Shown here: positions 51,826-61,696 of the stretch, one piece after another | How positions within the stretch are numbered: the stretch's first letter is position 1 | Layout: each line of letters starts with the position of its first letter | Assembly (NCBI GenBank): GCA_016712415.1 | Contig: JADJRC010000001.1 | Span: 124,001 to 188,000, forward strand | Direction of reading: 5' to 3' | Length of the DNA stretch: 64,000 nt | Origin: Lewinellaceae bacterium | Lineage (GTDB): Bacteria; Bacteroidota; Bacteroidia; Chitinophagales; Saprospiraceae | Notes under the pieces: generated by a model | Seen by the model: only the letters and a program-made list of their open reading frames with translations | Told to the model about the DNA's origin: nothing | The model's database searches: none | Position numbers and translations under genes: made by a program

Positions 51826-54800
51826 TTAGCGGACAAGCGTAACATCGCCTTTGAACAGCAATACGCGTCCGTCAACTAATTCAATTTCAGCATAATACAC
51901 AAATACTGCCGGGGTCTGGAGTTTGCCGCGCAGGCGGCCATTCCAGCCATACGAAGGATCGTTGGGCTGGAAATTTTGTTGCAGGAATACCTGTTCGCCC
52001 CAGCGGTCAAATATCTGGAAAGATTGAATTTGGCGTACCTGTCCCTCGTCGGCGAAAATATATACCACATCGTTGTCACCGTCTTCTTTCCAGGGTGAGA
52101 ATGCGTTGGGTATGTAGATATGCGGCTCGTTGTCGACCCTGACCAGTACCCTGTCGCTGGCTTCACAGCCGTCGCCGCTGATGACCGTTACCTTGTATTC
52201 GGTCGGTTTGAACGGCTTGGCAGTCGGCGTGAGCAGATCGGGAATGGTGTAACTGTCGAACGTAAGCCCATAGAGCGGCGTCCAGATCACCGTATCGATC
52301 AGTGCAAGCGGATACCCCGGTGGCAGTATAGCCTCCAGGCGGAGCGAATCGCCAAAGTCGATGCTGAATTCCGGCGCCAGCGTCACGGCAGGATCCGGTG
52401 CTTTCGGCACGGTAAGCGTCTTGTGGAATTCACAGCCGTTGGCGTCCTGTATCCAAAGGTCGTAGGTACCCGGTGTGATCTTGGTGAAGTCGAGTTTGGA
52501 AACAAACGTCTGACCATTGTTTATGGAATACAGGTATGGGCCAAAACCGCCGGTCACCTGGCCAAACGTAATGACGCCGTCGTTGTCCTTGCAGGAAGGC
52601 GGCTCGAGCGATACGAGGAAGTCGGTGGGTATGTTTGTTTCCACTGAAACGGCCACTTCGTCGGTCTGCGTACAGCCCGTGCCCAGGTTGGTGACCGTAA
52701 GGGTATAGGTACCCTGCTGATTCACAATCGGAGTGGGGGTGTTGCCGCCCGAAACAATATTGCCGCCCTGCGTACTCCAGGCATAGCCGAAGTTGGCGCC
52801 TGACGAACCGGAGCCTTGCAGCGTAACGTTAAGCACGGAGCAGGTCAGTGTAAACGGCTCGCCTGCATCGGCAGCAGGCAACGCAATATTGTCCGTCACC
52901 GCGGCGGCAGCGGTGTTGGAGCATCCGTTGGCATTGTTTATTACCGTCAGGATGTAGTTGCCCGTTGCATTGACGGTCAATTGTGTGGTGCCCTGGCCGG
53001 CCAGGATAGAGCCGTTGGGCGTCGTCCAGACGTACGTGATATTTGCACCGCCCTGTGAGCCGGTACCATTGAGGATTACCTGTGGTTGTACGCAGGTAAT
53101 CTGTGCGGGCGTTGCGATGACCGCAGCCGGTTGCTGGGTATCCACGTTCACCAGCACATCATCGACAGCCGTACAGCCATTGTCTTCATTGGTGACGACA
53201 AGGGTATAGGCGCCGCCGGTGGCAATGGTTGGCGTCAGGCTGAGCGGATTGGTGACCGGTTGTCCACTGGCTGCCGTCCACTGATAACTGAAGTTGCCGT
53301 TCTGACTGGACCCCAATCCATTGAGTTGAAGCGAGGTAATGGCGCAGGTGAGCAGGCCGTTTGTGCCGGCGTTGGCCGTCGGGCTTTGAATGTCCTGCGT
53401 TACTTCGACAGCATACGACTGTGTACAACCGTTGTCGGTGTTGGTTACCAGGAGGAAGTAATTTCCGGGCGCATCAATCACGGGTTGCAACGGGTTGGAG
53501 GTGTTGATATAATTGCCCCCGATTGTCGTCCATTGGTAGGTCATGTTAGACCCTGTACTGGATGCTGTTCCGTCGAGCACGAGTTGATCGGTGGCGCAAG
53601 TCAGGATTGCCGGCGCCGCGATGGCAGAAACGGGATCAACCTGGTCGACCTGTACGCTGACGATATCTGAACTGGTACAACCGTTCTGGGTGTTTGTCAC
53701 GACCAGGGTATAGGTTCCGCCTGCGTCGACCGTGGTACTCAGGGCGTTCGGGGCGCCGGAAATATTGCCGCCATTGGAGGCTGTCCACTGATAGGCAAAA
53801 CTGCCCGCAGAGGAGACAGTACCGTTCAGGCTCACCGTCAGATCTGTACAAGTGATCGTGGGCGACAAACCTGCATCCATTTGTGGCGCTGCAATATCCT
53901 GGGTAACCTGGATGGTAGCGTCTGAAGTACAGTTGTTGGAATTGTTGGTCACGACCAACTGGTAGGTGCCGGGTTGGTCCACTGTCGGGCTCAGGGTATT
54001 ACCACCGAGCGATACATTGCCACCGTTGGAAGCCGTCCATTGATAGGAAAATTCCGGGCCTGTGCTGGAGCCGTTTCCGTTAAGATTTATGGCGCCCGTT
54101 GTACAGGTCAGGATGGAGGGCGTTGCAATCAGTACGGTCGGTATATCCGCCGCCTGCGTGATCTGTAAACTGGCAGTTTCCGTACAGCCGTTTGTATTGT
54201 TGGTGACCAGCAGGTTATAGATGCCCGGGGCATCTACCGTGGGGTTAAGTATATTGATCGGCGTGGTGAAGCTGCCCGTGGGGGATGTCCACTCATAGCT
54301 GAAGTTCGGGCCTGTGCTGCCGGAGGCCTGAATGGTGTAGGTCTCCTGTTGGCAGGTCAGTTCAAAAGTTGGGCCTGCGTTGACTGTCGGCGCGGCAAAA
54401 TCAGATACCAGCGTGACGCTTTCCTGTGCCGTGCAACCATTGGTGGTATTGGTCACCAGCAGGTCATAGGTACCGGGTTGCTGCACCGTTGGCGACGGGG
54501 TGTTTTGCCCCGTGAGAAATCCTGGCCCGCTCCACTGGAAACTGAAATTATTGCCACTCGGATTACCCGGTCCGCCGAGTTGCAACTGCGGGTTGTAGCA
54601 GTTCAGCACCTGGTCGGGGCCCGGGTCGACAGGCGGGGGCGCAACGTCCTGGCTTACGACAACGGAGGCCTGGGCAATACATCCGTTATCGACGTTGACG
54701 ATAATACATGTAAAGGTATCTACCTGATTCACCACAGGATTAAGCGTATTGCCGCCGGAAACGATTCCCTGACCGGTCCACTGGTATGTGAAATTCGGGC

Positions 54801-57800
54801 CGTTGCTGGAACCACCGGCGTTAATGGTAATCTGGGGGGTATTGCAGTTCAGGATACCGGGTTGGGCGATCTGCACAACCGGCTCGTCGGCATCCTGAAG
54901 TATTTGTACCTGTGCCGTAGCAGTACAGCCGTTTTGGGTATTGGTGACCAGTATCTGGTACGTACCCGGCTCGTTGACCTGCGGATTCAGGATATCGGTT
55001 GGCGTAGTGAAATTACCGCCGGACAAAGCCGACCACTGGTAGGTAAAATTCGGACCGCTGCTGGAGCCGCTGCCATCAAGCGTCTGCGAAGGCTGGGAGC
55101 ACAGCAGCGTCTGCGGGCTACCGGCACTTGCGGTGGGCAGGGCGAGGTCGTCCAGAATATCAATATTGAATGTAGCGGTACAGTTGTTGGTAGTATTGGT
55201 CACCACCAATGTGTACAACCCGGATGATGTTACTGTTGCCACACTGGCGTTTTGACCGCTCTGAATCTGTCCGTTGGCTGTATTCCACTGGTAACTGAAG
55301 TTCGGACCAGACGAAGAGCCGTTTGCATTGAGTGTAACCTGTGCTACCGAGCAGGTAATGATGCCCGAAGCGGTGGCCACTGCGGTGGGCAGGCTGGCAT
55401 TGCTGGTAACTGTAGTTGATGCTGACGCGGTACAACCGTTGGTATTGTTTGTAACAATAAGTGTATAGGTACCTGTCGCATTCGCCGTTGGATTCAAGGT
55501 GTTAATGCCGTTGCTGATCGCGCCGCCATTGGTCGGAACCCAGTTATAGGACATGATCGAGCCGATACTTGAACCGGAGCCGCTGAGTTGTACGGTTGGC
55601 GTGGTACAGGTGATCTGACCTCCCGGGGCGACTACTGCCACCGGAGGCGTGACGTTCAGGTTTACCACAACAGAAGCGGTGCTGGTGCAACCGTTCAGGT
55701 TGTTGGTCACGAGCAGATTGTATGTCCCTTGCAGGGTAACAACCGGGTTGAGGGTACCATTGCCACTGACAATGTTGCCGTTGCCTGTAGTCCAGTTGTA
55801 TACGAAATTGGAACCCGATGAAGACCCCGAGCCATTCAATGTCAGCGTATCTACCACGCAGGTCAGCGATTGAGGCGTACCTGCATTCGCGGTCGGCGGG
55901 GTGTAATCGCCCGTCACCGGAACCGTGTGAGTGGCCGTGCAACCGTTGTTCAGGTCGGTCACCAGGATGGTATAGGAACCCAGTTTGTTGACAACCGGAT
56001 AGAGGGTGCCGTTGCCGCTGACGATGTTGCCGCCGCCGGAAGCAGTCCAGTTGTAGGTATAGTTAGGGCCGATACTTGAGCCGGAGCCGTCGACAATAAC
56101 CGAAGTCACCAGACAGGTCAGTTCGTCCGGAGCGATGGCATCTGCTGTGGGCGCGTTGAAATCGCCCGGCACGGTGGCCGTGGCGGTAGTAGAACAACCG
56201 AGCATGTCGGTTATCGTGACGATATAGTCCCCCGGACCCAGTCCCGCAGGATCCTGACCGGTAAAGTTGTTGCTCCACTTATAGGTGTATGCCGGTGTTC
56301 CGCCCGATACGGTCATGTTAATACTGCCGCCGGTTGGCTGGGAGCAGTTTGCACCTATAATATTATCGAAGGAAGGTACAATTACAGGTGGCGCGGCGAC
56401 GTCAAACACCTGCGCATTCGTACAGCCGAATCCATCCGTCACGGTGACGTTGTATGTTCCGGGCTGAAGTCCGGTGGGGTCGGGGAAGTTGGGTAAGTTT
56501 TGCGGACCGTTCCAGACATAATTGAATGGCCCCTGTCCACCCGTCACCGTAGTATTGATCGAGCCGTTGTTGCCCACGGCGCAGGTTGTATTGGTGACAA
56601 CACCCGCCAGATTCAGGGTGGATGTGGTCACGAGGAGCGCTACCTGTCCCGGCCCCACACAGCCGTCGATGTCGGTCACACTTTGTATCTGGTAGAGTCC
56701 CGGCTGGTCAATCTGCAGGAAATAGGGGTTGTCGGTAATGCCGGTTATGGGCGACTGCGGGTCGCCGTTGAGCATATATACCAGGTCAAACGGCCCCGTT
56801 CCGGTAAAGGTGACCTGAATCTGGGAAACCTGTCCGGGGCACAATTGCGGCGCCGGAGGCAGTAATTTTGCCGTTGGAGGCGCTTTTACTTTAATACGTG
56901 CGGTTGTGACGTACGTTTTACCGCAGGCATCCGTAACGGTGACATTAAAGTTGGTGGATACTGCGACAAATTGCGAGAGCGTCTGGTCGGTGTTGCCATT
57001 GCTCCAGTGAAAGGTGTAAGGTTCTGCGCCGCCTTCGGGGGTAACGCTTACCGTACCGACACCCGGGCCACAAATAGTTGTGGTATCCGGTATAGCCGTT
57101 AGTGGCAACAAATCGTTGATAACCAGTTCAATTTGCGGGTTGACGCAAGAGCAGGGACTAAGCAGGGTAATGATAACCGTTTCAGGCCCCTCTACCAGAA
57201 GGTCGGCAACGATGGGAACCGTGATGAATAACTTGTCCTGACCCGCCGGGATCACCACGGTTTGCGGGATCGGGGTGTAATCGAGACCGGGGGTTGCCGT
57301 TCCGGTTACGGTAAACTGCACGGGCAATGGAGAGGAAGTATTGGCGCCGATGCGGTCGAAGACCAGTTGCACCGTTCCACAACCTTCGTACACGGCGTTG
57401 ACATCGGATTCGCCGTTGACCAGCCATTCCACGGAAGCATTACCGCCTGCGTCGAAAGAACCGGCTTTGAGGAATACGCCGGAATCAAAAATACCGTCGC
57501 CTACGTCGCATATTTTCAGTTTGATGTGATAGGTCTGGCATGGAATGACGGCCGCCACGGCGGTCAGTTTCCGGGTAAAACCGTCGAACTGCACCTCATT
57601 CACCGCCGGCGAGGCAGATGGAGTCTGGCCGCAAAGGTTACCGCTGGATGCCCCCTGGTTATTTACATACAGCCCGGCATTGGAAAGGTGGTTGATGTTG
57701 TTGATGGCCACATAGTTGCCGGGGCCGATAGACGCAATATTCGCTGCCCCGCCGAAGGGGCCGGAGATGCCGGGGCCGGAAATAAAGAAGCCGAAAGCGT

Positions 57801-58647
57801 CATTGAATTGTGAGCCTACGTATTCGCAGTACTCTTCAGAGGCGAACACGTATTCAAAGGTAAGGGGCGACTGTGTCGGGGTAAAGTCGAACTCTATATT
57901 GGCGAGGTCGAACAGGCTGCCGCTGCCGGACAGGGCGGAAAGGTCGCCGTCGGGCGTTGATGCGCCGTAGCCGGCACTGGCATTATCTGAACCGTTGGGA
58001 CCGACAGCAACCGTAGCATCGCCCGTGGCCATAATCATACCATTGGCAAAACCGATATTGGTCTGACCATTGGAAAAGGTACCCAACTGACCGGGGTTAC
58101 CGTTATAAGTCACATTGGTTACGTCAAAGCAGTCGCCTCCGATCATGACCTCGCGGACCAATTCTTCCGCGCTGACACCGGAAACCACTTCCAGTACTGC
58201 CAGCGCCTTAAGGTACTCGTTGAGGTCTTTTTTGAGACAGGTTTCGCAGACGACGGAAACATAGTGTCTGGGCGGATTGGAGGCATCCCAGGTGCAGGGA
58301 TAATCCAGGCGGAACGACAGCTCGGTCTCGCCGGCAACAAATTTCAGTTGATGCACCGAAACGTCATAGTCAAGCACCTTGGTCGCCTGGTCGCCGGCGC
58401 TGATCGAAGGCATGCAGCCGTTGAGCGTTGGATCATCAGGGACGATAAGGGAATAAGTCTCTCCCTTTATAAGGTTACTGAACGTAATAACCTGGCTGGC
58501 AGATTGCGCCGAGATCACGTGGCGCTGCAGGTGGCCGTCAAGCAGGATTGGCGAAACGTCCGAAACCTGACCCTTCACCTCTGAAACGGCGGCAATAGTC
58601 AGGCACCAGGTAAAACAGAATAAACGACGGGGTGTAAAGACGCGCAT
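51826..58647 (-). CDS. Giant secreted adhesin: choice-of-anchor L, SprB-like and 14 Ig-like repeats, T9SS C-terminus
   Basis: A 2,273-residue exported protein. After a signal peptide (about 1-27) comes a choice-of-anchor L domain (about 150-400: TNIGFANGMIMATGD, FVFASEEYCEYVG-like and FNDAFGFFISGPG), a Calx-beta-like strand region, then SprB-type repeats (GSINTTVTGGQGPFNYVW). Next are 14 Ig-like repeats of about 83 residues, each with a pattern like LTC, LNGSGSS, FSYQWT, GGNTLNPVV, GTY and VTNTQNGCT. The last 95 residues are a gliding-motility-type C-terminal domain (PNAFSPWKEDGDNDVV, FQIFDRWGEQVF, FKGDVTLVR), a type B type IX secretion signal. It is most likely a surface adhesin. An ATG at 58647 is used; a TTG 9 bases earlier is possible. 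Confidence 0.9.
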   Translation of the reverse strand: MRVFTPRRLFCFTWCLTIAAVSEVKGQVSDVSPILLDGHLQRHVISAQSASQVITFSNLIKGETYSLIVPDDPTLNGCMPSISAGDQATKVLDYDVSVHQLKFVAGETELSFRLDYPCTWDASNPPRHYVSVVCETCLKKDLNEYLKALAVLEVVSGVSAEELVREVMIGGDCFDVTNVTYNGNPGQLGTFSNGQTNIGFANGMIMATGDATVAVGPNGSDNASAGYGASTPDGDLSALSGSGSLFDLANIEFDFTPTQSPLTFEYVFASEEYCEYVGSQFNDAFGFFISGPGISGPFGGAANIASIGPGNYVAINNINHLSNAGLYVNNQGASSGNLCGQTPSASPAVNEVQFDGFTRKLTAVAAVIPCQTYHIKLKICDVGDGIFDSGVFLKAGSFDAGGNASVEWLVNGESDVNAVYEGCGTVQLVFDRIGANTSSPLPVQFTVTGTATPGLDYTPIPQTVVIPAGQDKLFITVPIVADLLVEGPETVIITLLSPCSCVNPQIELVINDLLPLTAIPDTTTICGPGVGTVSVTPEGGAEPYTFHWSNGNTDQTLSQFVAVSTNFNVTVTDACGKTYVTTARIKVKAPPTAKLLPPAPQLCPGQVSQIQVTFTGTGPFDLVYMLNGDPQSPITGITDNPYFLQIDQPGLYQIQSVTDIDGCVGPGQVALLVTTSTLNLAGVVTNTTCAVGNNGSINTTVTGGQGPFNYVWNGPQNLPNFPDPTGLQPGTYNVTVTDGFGCTNAQVFDVAAPPVIVPSFDNIIGANCSQPTGGSINMTVSGGTPAYTYKWSNNFTGQDPAGLGPGDYIVTITDMLGCSTTATATVPGDFNAPTADAIAPDELTCLVTSVIVDGSGSSIGPNYTYNWTASGGGNIVSGNGTLYPVVNKLGSYTILVTDLNNGCTATHTVPVTGDYTPPTANAGTPQSLTCVVDTLTLNGSGSSSGSNFVYNWTTGNGNIVSGNGTLNPVVTLQGTYNLLVTNNLNGCTSTASVVVNLNVTPPVAVVAPGGQITCTTPTVQLSGSGSSIGSIMSYNWVPTNGGAISNGINTLNPTANATGTYTLIVTNNTNGCTASASTTVTSNASLPTAVATASGIITCSVAQVTLNANGSSSGPNFSYQWNTANGQIQSGQNASVATVTSSGLYTLVVTNTTNNCTATFNIDILDDLALPTASAGSPQTLLCSQPSQTLDGSGSSSGPNFTYQWSALSGGNFTTPTDILNPQVNEPGTYQILVTNTQNGCTATAQVQILQDADEPVVQIAQPGILNCNTPQITINAGGSSNGPNFTYQWTGQGIVSGGNTLNPVVNQVDTFTCIIVNVDNGCIAQASVVVSQDVAPPPVDPGPDQVLNCYNPQLQLGGPGNPSGNNFSFQWSGPGFLTGQNTPSPTVQQPGTYDLLVTNTTNGCTAQESVTLVSDFAAPTVNAGPTFELTCQQETYTIQASGSTGPNFSYEWTSPTGSFTTPINILNPTVDAPGIYNLLVTNNTNGCTETASLQITQAADIPTVLIATPSILTCTTGAINLNGNGSSTGPEFSYQWTASNGGNVSLGGNTLSPTVDQPGTYQLVVTNNSNNCTSDATIQVTQDIAAPQMDAGLSPTITCTDLTVSLNGTVSSAGSFAYQWTASNGGNISGAPNALSTTVDAGGTYTLVVTNTQNGCTSSDIVSVQVDQVDPVSAIAAPAILTCATDQLVLDGTASSTGSNMTYQWTTIGGNYINTSNPLQPVIDAPGNYFLLVTNTDNGCTQSYAVEVTQDIQSPTANAGTNGLLTCAITSLQLNGLGSSQNGNFSYQWTAASGQPVTNPLSLTPTIATGGAYTLVVTNEDNGCTAVDDVLVNVDTQQPAAVIATPAQITCVQPQVILNGTGSQGGANITYVWTTPNGSILAGQGTTQLTVNATGNYILTVINNANGCSNTAAAAVTDNIALPAADAGEPFTLTCSVLNVTLQGSGSSGANFGYAWSTQGGNIVSGGNTPTPIVNQQGTYTLTVTNLGTGCTQTDEVAVSVETNIPTDFLVSLEPPSCKDNDGVITFGQVTGGFGPYLYSINNGQTFVSKLDFTKITPGTYDLWIQDANGCEFHKTLTVPKAPDPAVTLAPEFSIDFGDSLRLEAILPPGYPLALIDTVIWTPLYGLTFDSYTIPDLLTPTAKPFKPTEYKVTVISGDGCEASDRVLVRVDNEPHIYIPNAFSPWKEDGDNDVVYIFADEGQVRQIQSFQIFDRWGEQVFLQQNFQPNDPSYGWNGRLRGKLQTPAVFVYYAEIELVDGRVLLFKGDVTLVR

Positions 58648-59308
58648 GAGCAACAAGGATTTGATTCGTTAATGTGTGTAAGGTTTGGAGGTCGTCGTTC
58701 ACGGTAATAAGCTGGATTAAAACCCGATCCGCAAAATGCGGATATCAGATGAAGATACAACGATTCGATAAAATGCTGCATCGTCGGATGCCCGAAAATT
58801 CACAAAATCATTTGATTTGAAAGCCCGCATGTAGTTGAACAAGCAAAAAAGGACGCCCAACCGGAAGACAGGGGGCAACTTTTCACGAGCGCACAGGAAG
58901 AAAATTCCAGTTATTTAAAGAGAGGGGAGGATTATCTAATCGAAAAATTTGATACGTTCTGCGCCGTGAGCGATTAAAACGGCTTTGCATTTTGGTGCAA
59001 AAAACCACGCAATTATAGGGATTATTTTTCTCCTGTAGCCATGAATTTTATTAAAAGTGGCCTAATCCGGAAAATTGTAAAATTTAATATTCATAACAAC
59101 CTTTACGCCAAATATAAATTTACAAAAAACCGAAAAATAACTATTATCCAAATTAAATTTTTCGGCCCTGCGGAATTTTTCAGTAAAAGGCGGGCATATG
59201 GTTGTTTCCCACAAACAGGTGACGTAAGTTTGCAGCACTTTTATACATACAGGTTGTTTTTTTACCCAAAATGCCGTTTTTTTCACCCATTTGCACCCTC
59301 GATGGACA
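58648..59308. other. Intergenic region between the adhesin and corA genes
   Basis: About 660 bases upstream of two divergent genes. It is AT-rich at 58900-59160 and holds a perfect hairpin ATCCGCAAAATGCGGAT (58727-58743). No complete promoter, RNA gene or repeat was recognised. Open frames here are short and have no recognisable product. Confidence 0.5.
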
Positions 59309-60259
59309 GTGATCCGTTATTACACACGCGAAAAACGAAAGCTCGTCGAACTGACAGAGCCGGATCCCGGCTGCTGGGTGCACCTTACGCCACCCTTTGC
59401 GCCTGACGAACTGGAGGACTTTGCCCGCCGGTTCGAATTTGACCACGTATTCCTGACCGATTCGCTTGACCTCGACGAACGCGCGCGTTACGAACGCGAC
59501 GAGGATATCCGTTTTATCCTGATCAACACACCCGTTAAAAACCATAACGCACAGGAAGAGAACGAGGCGTATTTCATCACCGTACCGATCGGCATTATTC
59601 TTACCATAGAACACGTCATCACCATCTCGGCGTTTGAAACGCCGGTGCTCGACAAGTTTCTGGAAAACAACGTGCGCAATTTCAACCCGGTTGATGAAAA
59701 AAACTTCGTCCTGCAAATACTCGAACAGAACGTCTACCATTTTCTTTCCTGCCTGAAAACGCTCAACCTGCGGCGCAACCGCATCGAAAAGGAACTGATG
59801 CACTCCAGCCGCAACTCCGACCTGAGACAGTTGCTGGCCATCGAAAAAAGTCTCGTTTATTTTGTCAACTCCCTCAATGCCAATGAGTTGCTCAAAATGA
59901 AAATGAAACGAACCGATTTCCTGCACATCAACGGCGACGAGGACATGACCGAACTCTTCGAGGATATCATCATCGACAACTCGCAGGCGCTTTCCATGGC
60001 CAACGTGTACACCAACATCCTTAACGGCACAATGGATGCCTATTCGAGCATCATCTCGAATAACCTCAACGTGGTGATCCACCGGCTCACCATCATCACG
60101 GTCGTGCTTATGGTGCCCACGCTGATCTCTTCCTTCTTCGGCATGAACATCCCGAACGGCATTCCCGAAAGCCCGACGGCTTTTTACGCTACCATCGTCC
60201 TCACCGGGATCATCACCGGCGGGTTGTACTGGGTCATGCAGCGAAGAAGGATGCTTTGA
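59309..60259 (+). CDS. corA: CorA-family magnesium/cobalt transporter
   Basis: A 316-residue divalent-cation channel of the inner membrane. The cytoplasmic domain begins IRYYTREKRKLVELTEPDPG with the WVHL motif and includes LENNVRNFNPVDEKNFVL. The two C-terminal membrane helices surround the selectivity motif GMN (residues 278-280 in FFGMNIPNG), followed by the short second helix and a basic end (MQRRRML). The start is uncertain: GTG at 59309 gives a normal N-terminus, and TTG at 59291 gives six more residues. It may transport Mg, Co or Ni. Confidence 0.9.
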   Translation: MIRYYTREKRKLVELTEPDPGCWVHLTPPFAPDELEDFARRFEFDHVFLTDSLDLDERARYERDEDIRFILINTPVKNHNAQEENEAYFITVPIGIILTIEHVITISAFETPVLDKFLENNVRNFNPVDEKNFVLQILEQNVYHFLSCLKTLNLRRNRIEKELMHSSRNSDLRQLLAIEKSLVYFVNSLNANELLKMKMKRTDFLHINGDEDMTELFEDIIIDNSQALSMANVYTNILNGTMDAYSSIISNNLNVVIHRLTIITVVLMVPTLISSFFGMNIPNGIPESPTAFYATIVLTGIITGGLYWVMQRRRML

Positions 60260-60303
60260 GATGGCTTGCCCGCCGTAGGTTTACCGAAGGCGGGTGGACA
60301 CGT

Positions 60304-61236
60304 TTATTGGTTGGGGTCGGCGGAGTAGTCGACGTCGCCGATTTTTACGCCGGTAAATTTGAAGTCATTCGGCACGGGATCCGCCGTATTGGGAATATCA
60401 ATCCTTTCGGGAAAGGGCGGCTGGAACGGGTTTGCCGGATCGGGGAAGGCATAATCCGCTGGGGTAAAACGCCAGGACTTCCCGTTGGGCAATTCATTCG
60501 TAATGCCCAGAATTAATTTTCGCAGCGTCAGTATGTCAAAGGAAGTCACCTTGCCGTCCTGATTCGCGTCGGCTGCAATGCGTTTGTAGGGCGAGTCAAG
60601 GGGCTGAATACCAAGGATGTGCTTCTGGATCAGCAGTAAGTCATTCGTCGTTACGCCGTTCAGGGGATTGATCTTTTTCGCAGGCGTGACATCGGTGTTG
60701 TATCCGGGCAGGGAAATGCCGCCATAACCCATTGATGTCCCGTCGAGTATGGTCTCGTAAAGCATTTTAAGCGAGTCGCCCCAACAGTTTGCGCCGGCAA
60801 TATCGATCATCGCGTTTTGGATTCCCAATCCCGACGGCATTTCAGTCCTGATCGTATAAGTCGGGTCGCAGCTCCCGGCGGCATCATAAACCATTACCGA
60901 TATCGTGCAGGAACTGGTGTTTCCGGCAGCATCGCGCGCCCAGCAATCTACCCTTGCCATGCCCCATTCGGCTGCGGTGAAAGTCAGGTAATTACCATTT
61001 TCGGGAAAGCCATCCCCCGTACACGATTTACGGATACTCGTTTGAACAGGCAGGGAAGAATCGTCTGTTGCGGTAAGGATCAGGTCTGAAGGCCAAACGG
61101 TGGCGAAACACGGAATATTTACGGGAAGATTGATGGCTGGACTACACACCACCACCGGCGGCACCGTATCCACCTGGGCGCCAAGGCTTTGAAATAGGAA
61201 AAGGAAAGCGAAAAGCGGGAAAGTACATCTGTTCAT
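60304..61236 (-). CDS. Secreted HYR-like and dockerin-like protein
   Basis: A 310-residue exported protein with a signal peptide of about 20 residues (FLFQSLGAQ). An HYR-type beta domain covers about 25-125 (PPVVVCSPAINLPVNIPCFATV and ARDAAGNTSSCTISVMVYD). A beta region follows, then a dockerin-like pair of loops at about 200-260: NPLNGVTTNDLLLIQKHILG and ADANQDGKVTSFDILTLRKLILG, each with Asp/Asn calcium ligands. The end (DFKFTGVKIGDVDYSADPN) lacks a classic T9SS domain. Dockerins bind cohesins in polysaccharide-degrading complexes; no partner was seen. Confidence 0.8.
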   Translation of the reverse strand: MNRCTFPLFAFLFLFQSLGAQVDTVPPVVVCSPAINLPVNIPCFATVWPSDLILTATDDSSLPVQTSIRKSCTGDGFPENGNYLTFTAAEWGMARVDCWARDAAGNTSSCTISVMVYDAAGSCDPTYTIRTEMPSGLGIQNAMIDIAGANCWGDSLKMLYETILDGTSMGYGGISLPGYNTDVTPAKKINPLNGVTTNDLLLIQKHILGIQPLDSPYKRIAADANQDGKVTSFDILTLRKLILGITNELPNGKSWRFTPADYAFPDPANPFQPPFPERIDIPNTADPVPNDFKFTGVKIGDVDYSADPNQ

Positions 61237-61408
61237 GGGAAAAGAGATTTGATTAAAAATGCAGACAAAAATATCTTTATTCGCCATTTGGGACGCACCA
61301 AAGTCCATCTTTGTCCTTTTGCCGACGAAATAGCAGCGGTAAAAATTCCGCGTTATACACTTTCGCAATCCGTGGCCGGCATTATCTTTCCCATTCAATA
61401 TTATCGCT

Positions 61409-61669
61409 ATGAAAACAATCTTCCGGCTGCTTGCCCTCGTCTGTTGCGGGCATTTTTCCGCGGCCCAACCTATTCCGTTTACCATTACCGATAATGGTTT
61501 TCTGATCCTGAACGTCGTCGCCTGCGACAGTATTCCATCGGCCGGAACGACTGATTTCCAGGTGAGCATAAAAGATGAACTGATCTACAACGCCCTGATC
61601 AGCGCTGAATTTTTTAAAAATCGCCAGGTGACGATCGATGTGAAAGGCCGGAGCTTGACTGTACGGTGA
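61409..61669 (+). CDS. Small exported protein of unknown function (86 aa)
   Basis: An 86-residue protein with a signal peptide (MKTIFRLLALVCCGHFSAAQ). The mature 66 residues are beta-rich (PFTITDNGFLILNVVACDSI, DFQVSIKDELIYNALIS) with one Cys. No known family was recognised. It is divergent from the dockerin-like gene and upstream of the frameshifted glycosyltransferase in the same direction. Confidence 0.5.
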   Translation: MKTIFRLLALVCCGHFSAAQPIPFTITDNGFLILNVVACDSIPSAGTTDFQVSIKDELIYNALISAEFFKNRQVTIDVKGRSLTVR

Positions 61670-61696
61670 ACGCGCATAACATTTCAAATTGCTGCC

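Noticed and set aside
52120..58584. Several forward open frames of up to about 290 codons opposite the adhesin
   Set aside because: They follow the codon pattern of the repeated adhesin on the other strand and show the repeat period; none has a recognisable domain.
59041..59290. Short forward reading frame upstream of corA
   Set aside because: AT-rich, no family match, and it runs straight into the corA frame; the corA start is better placed at 59291 or 59309.
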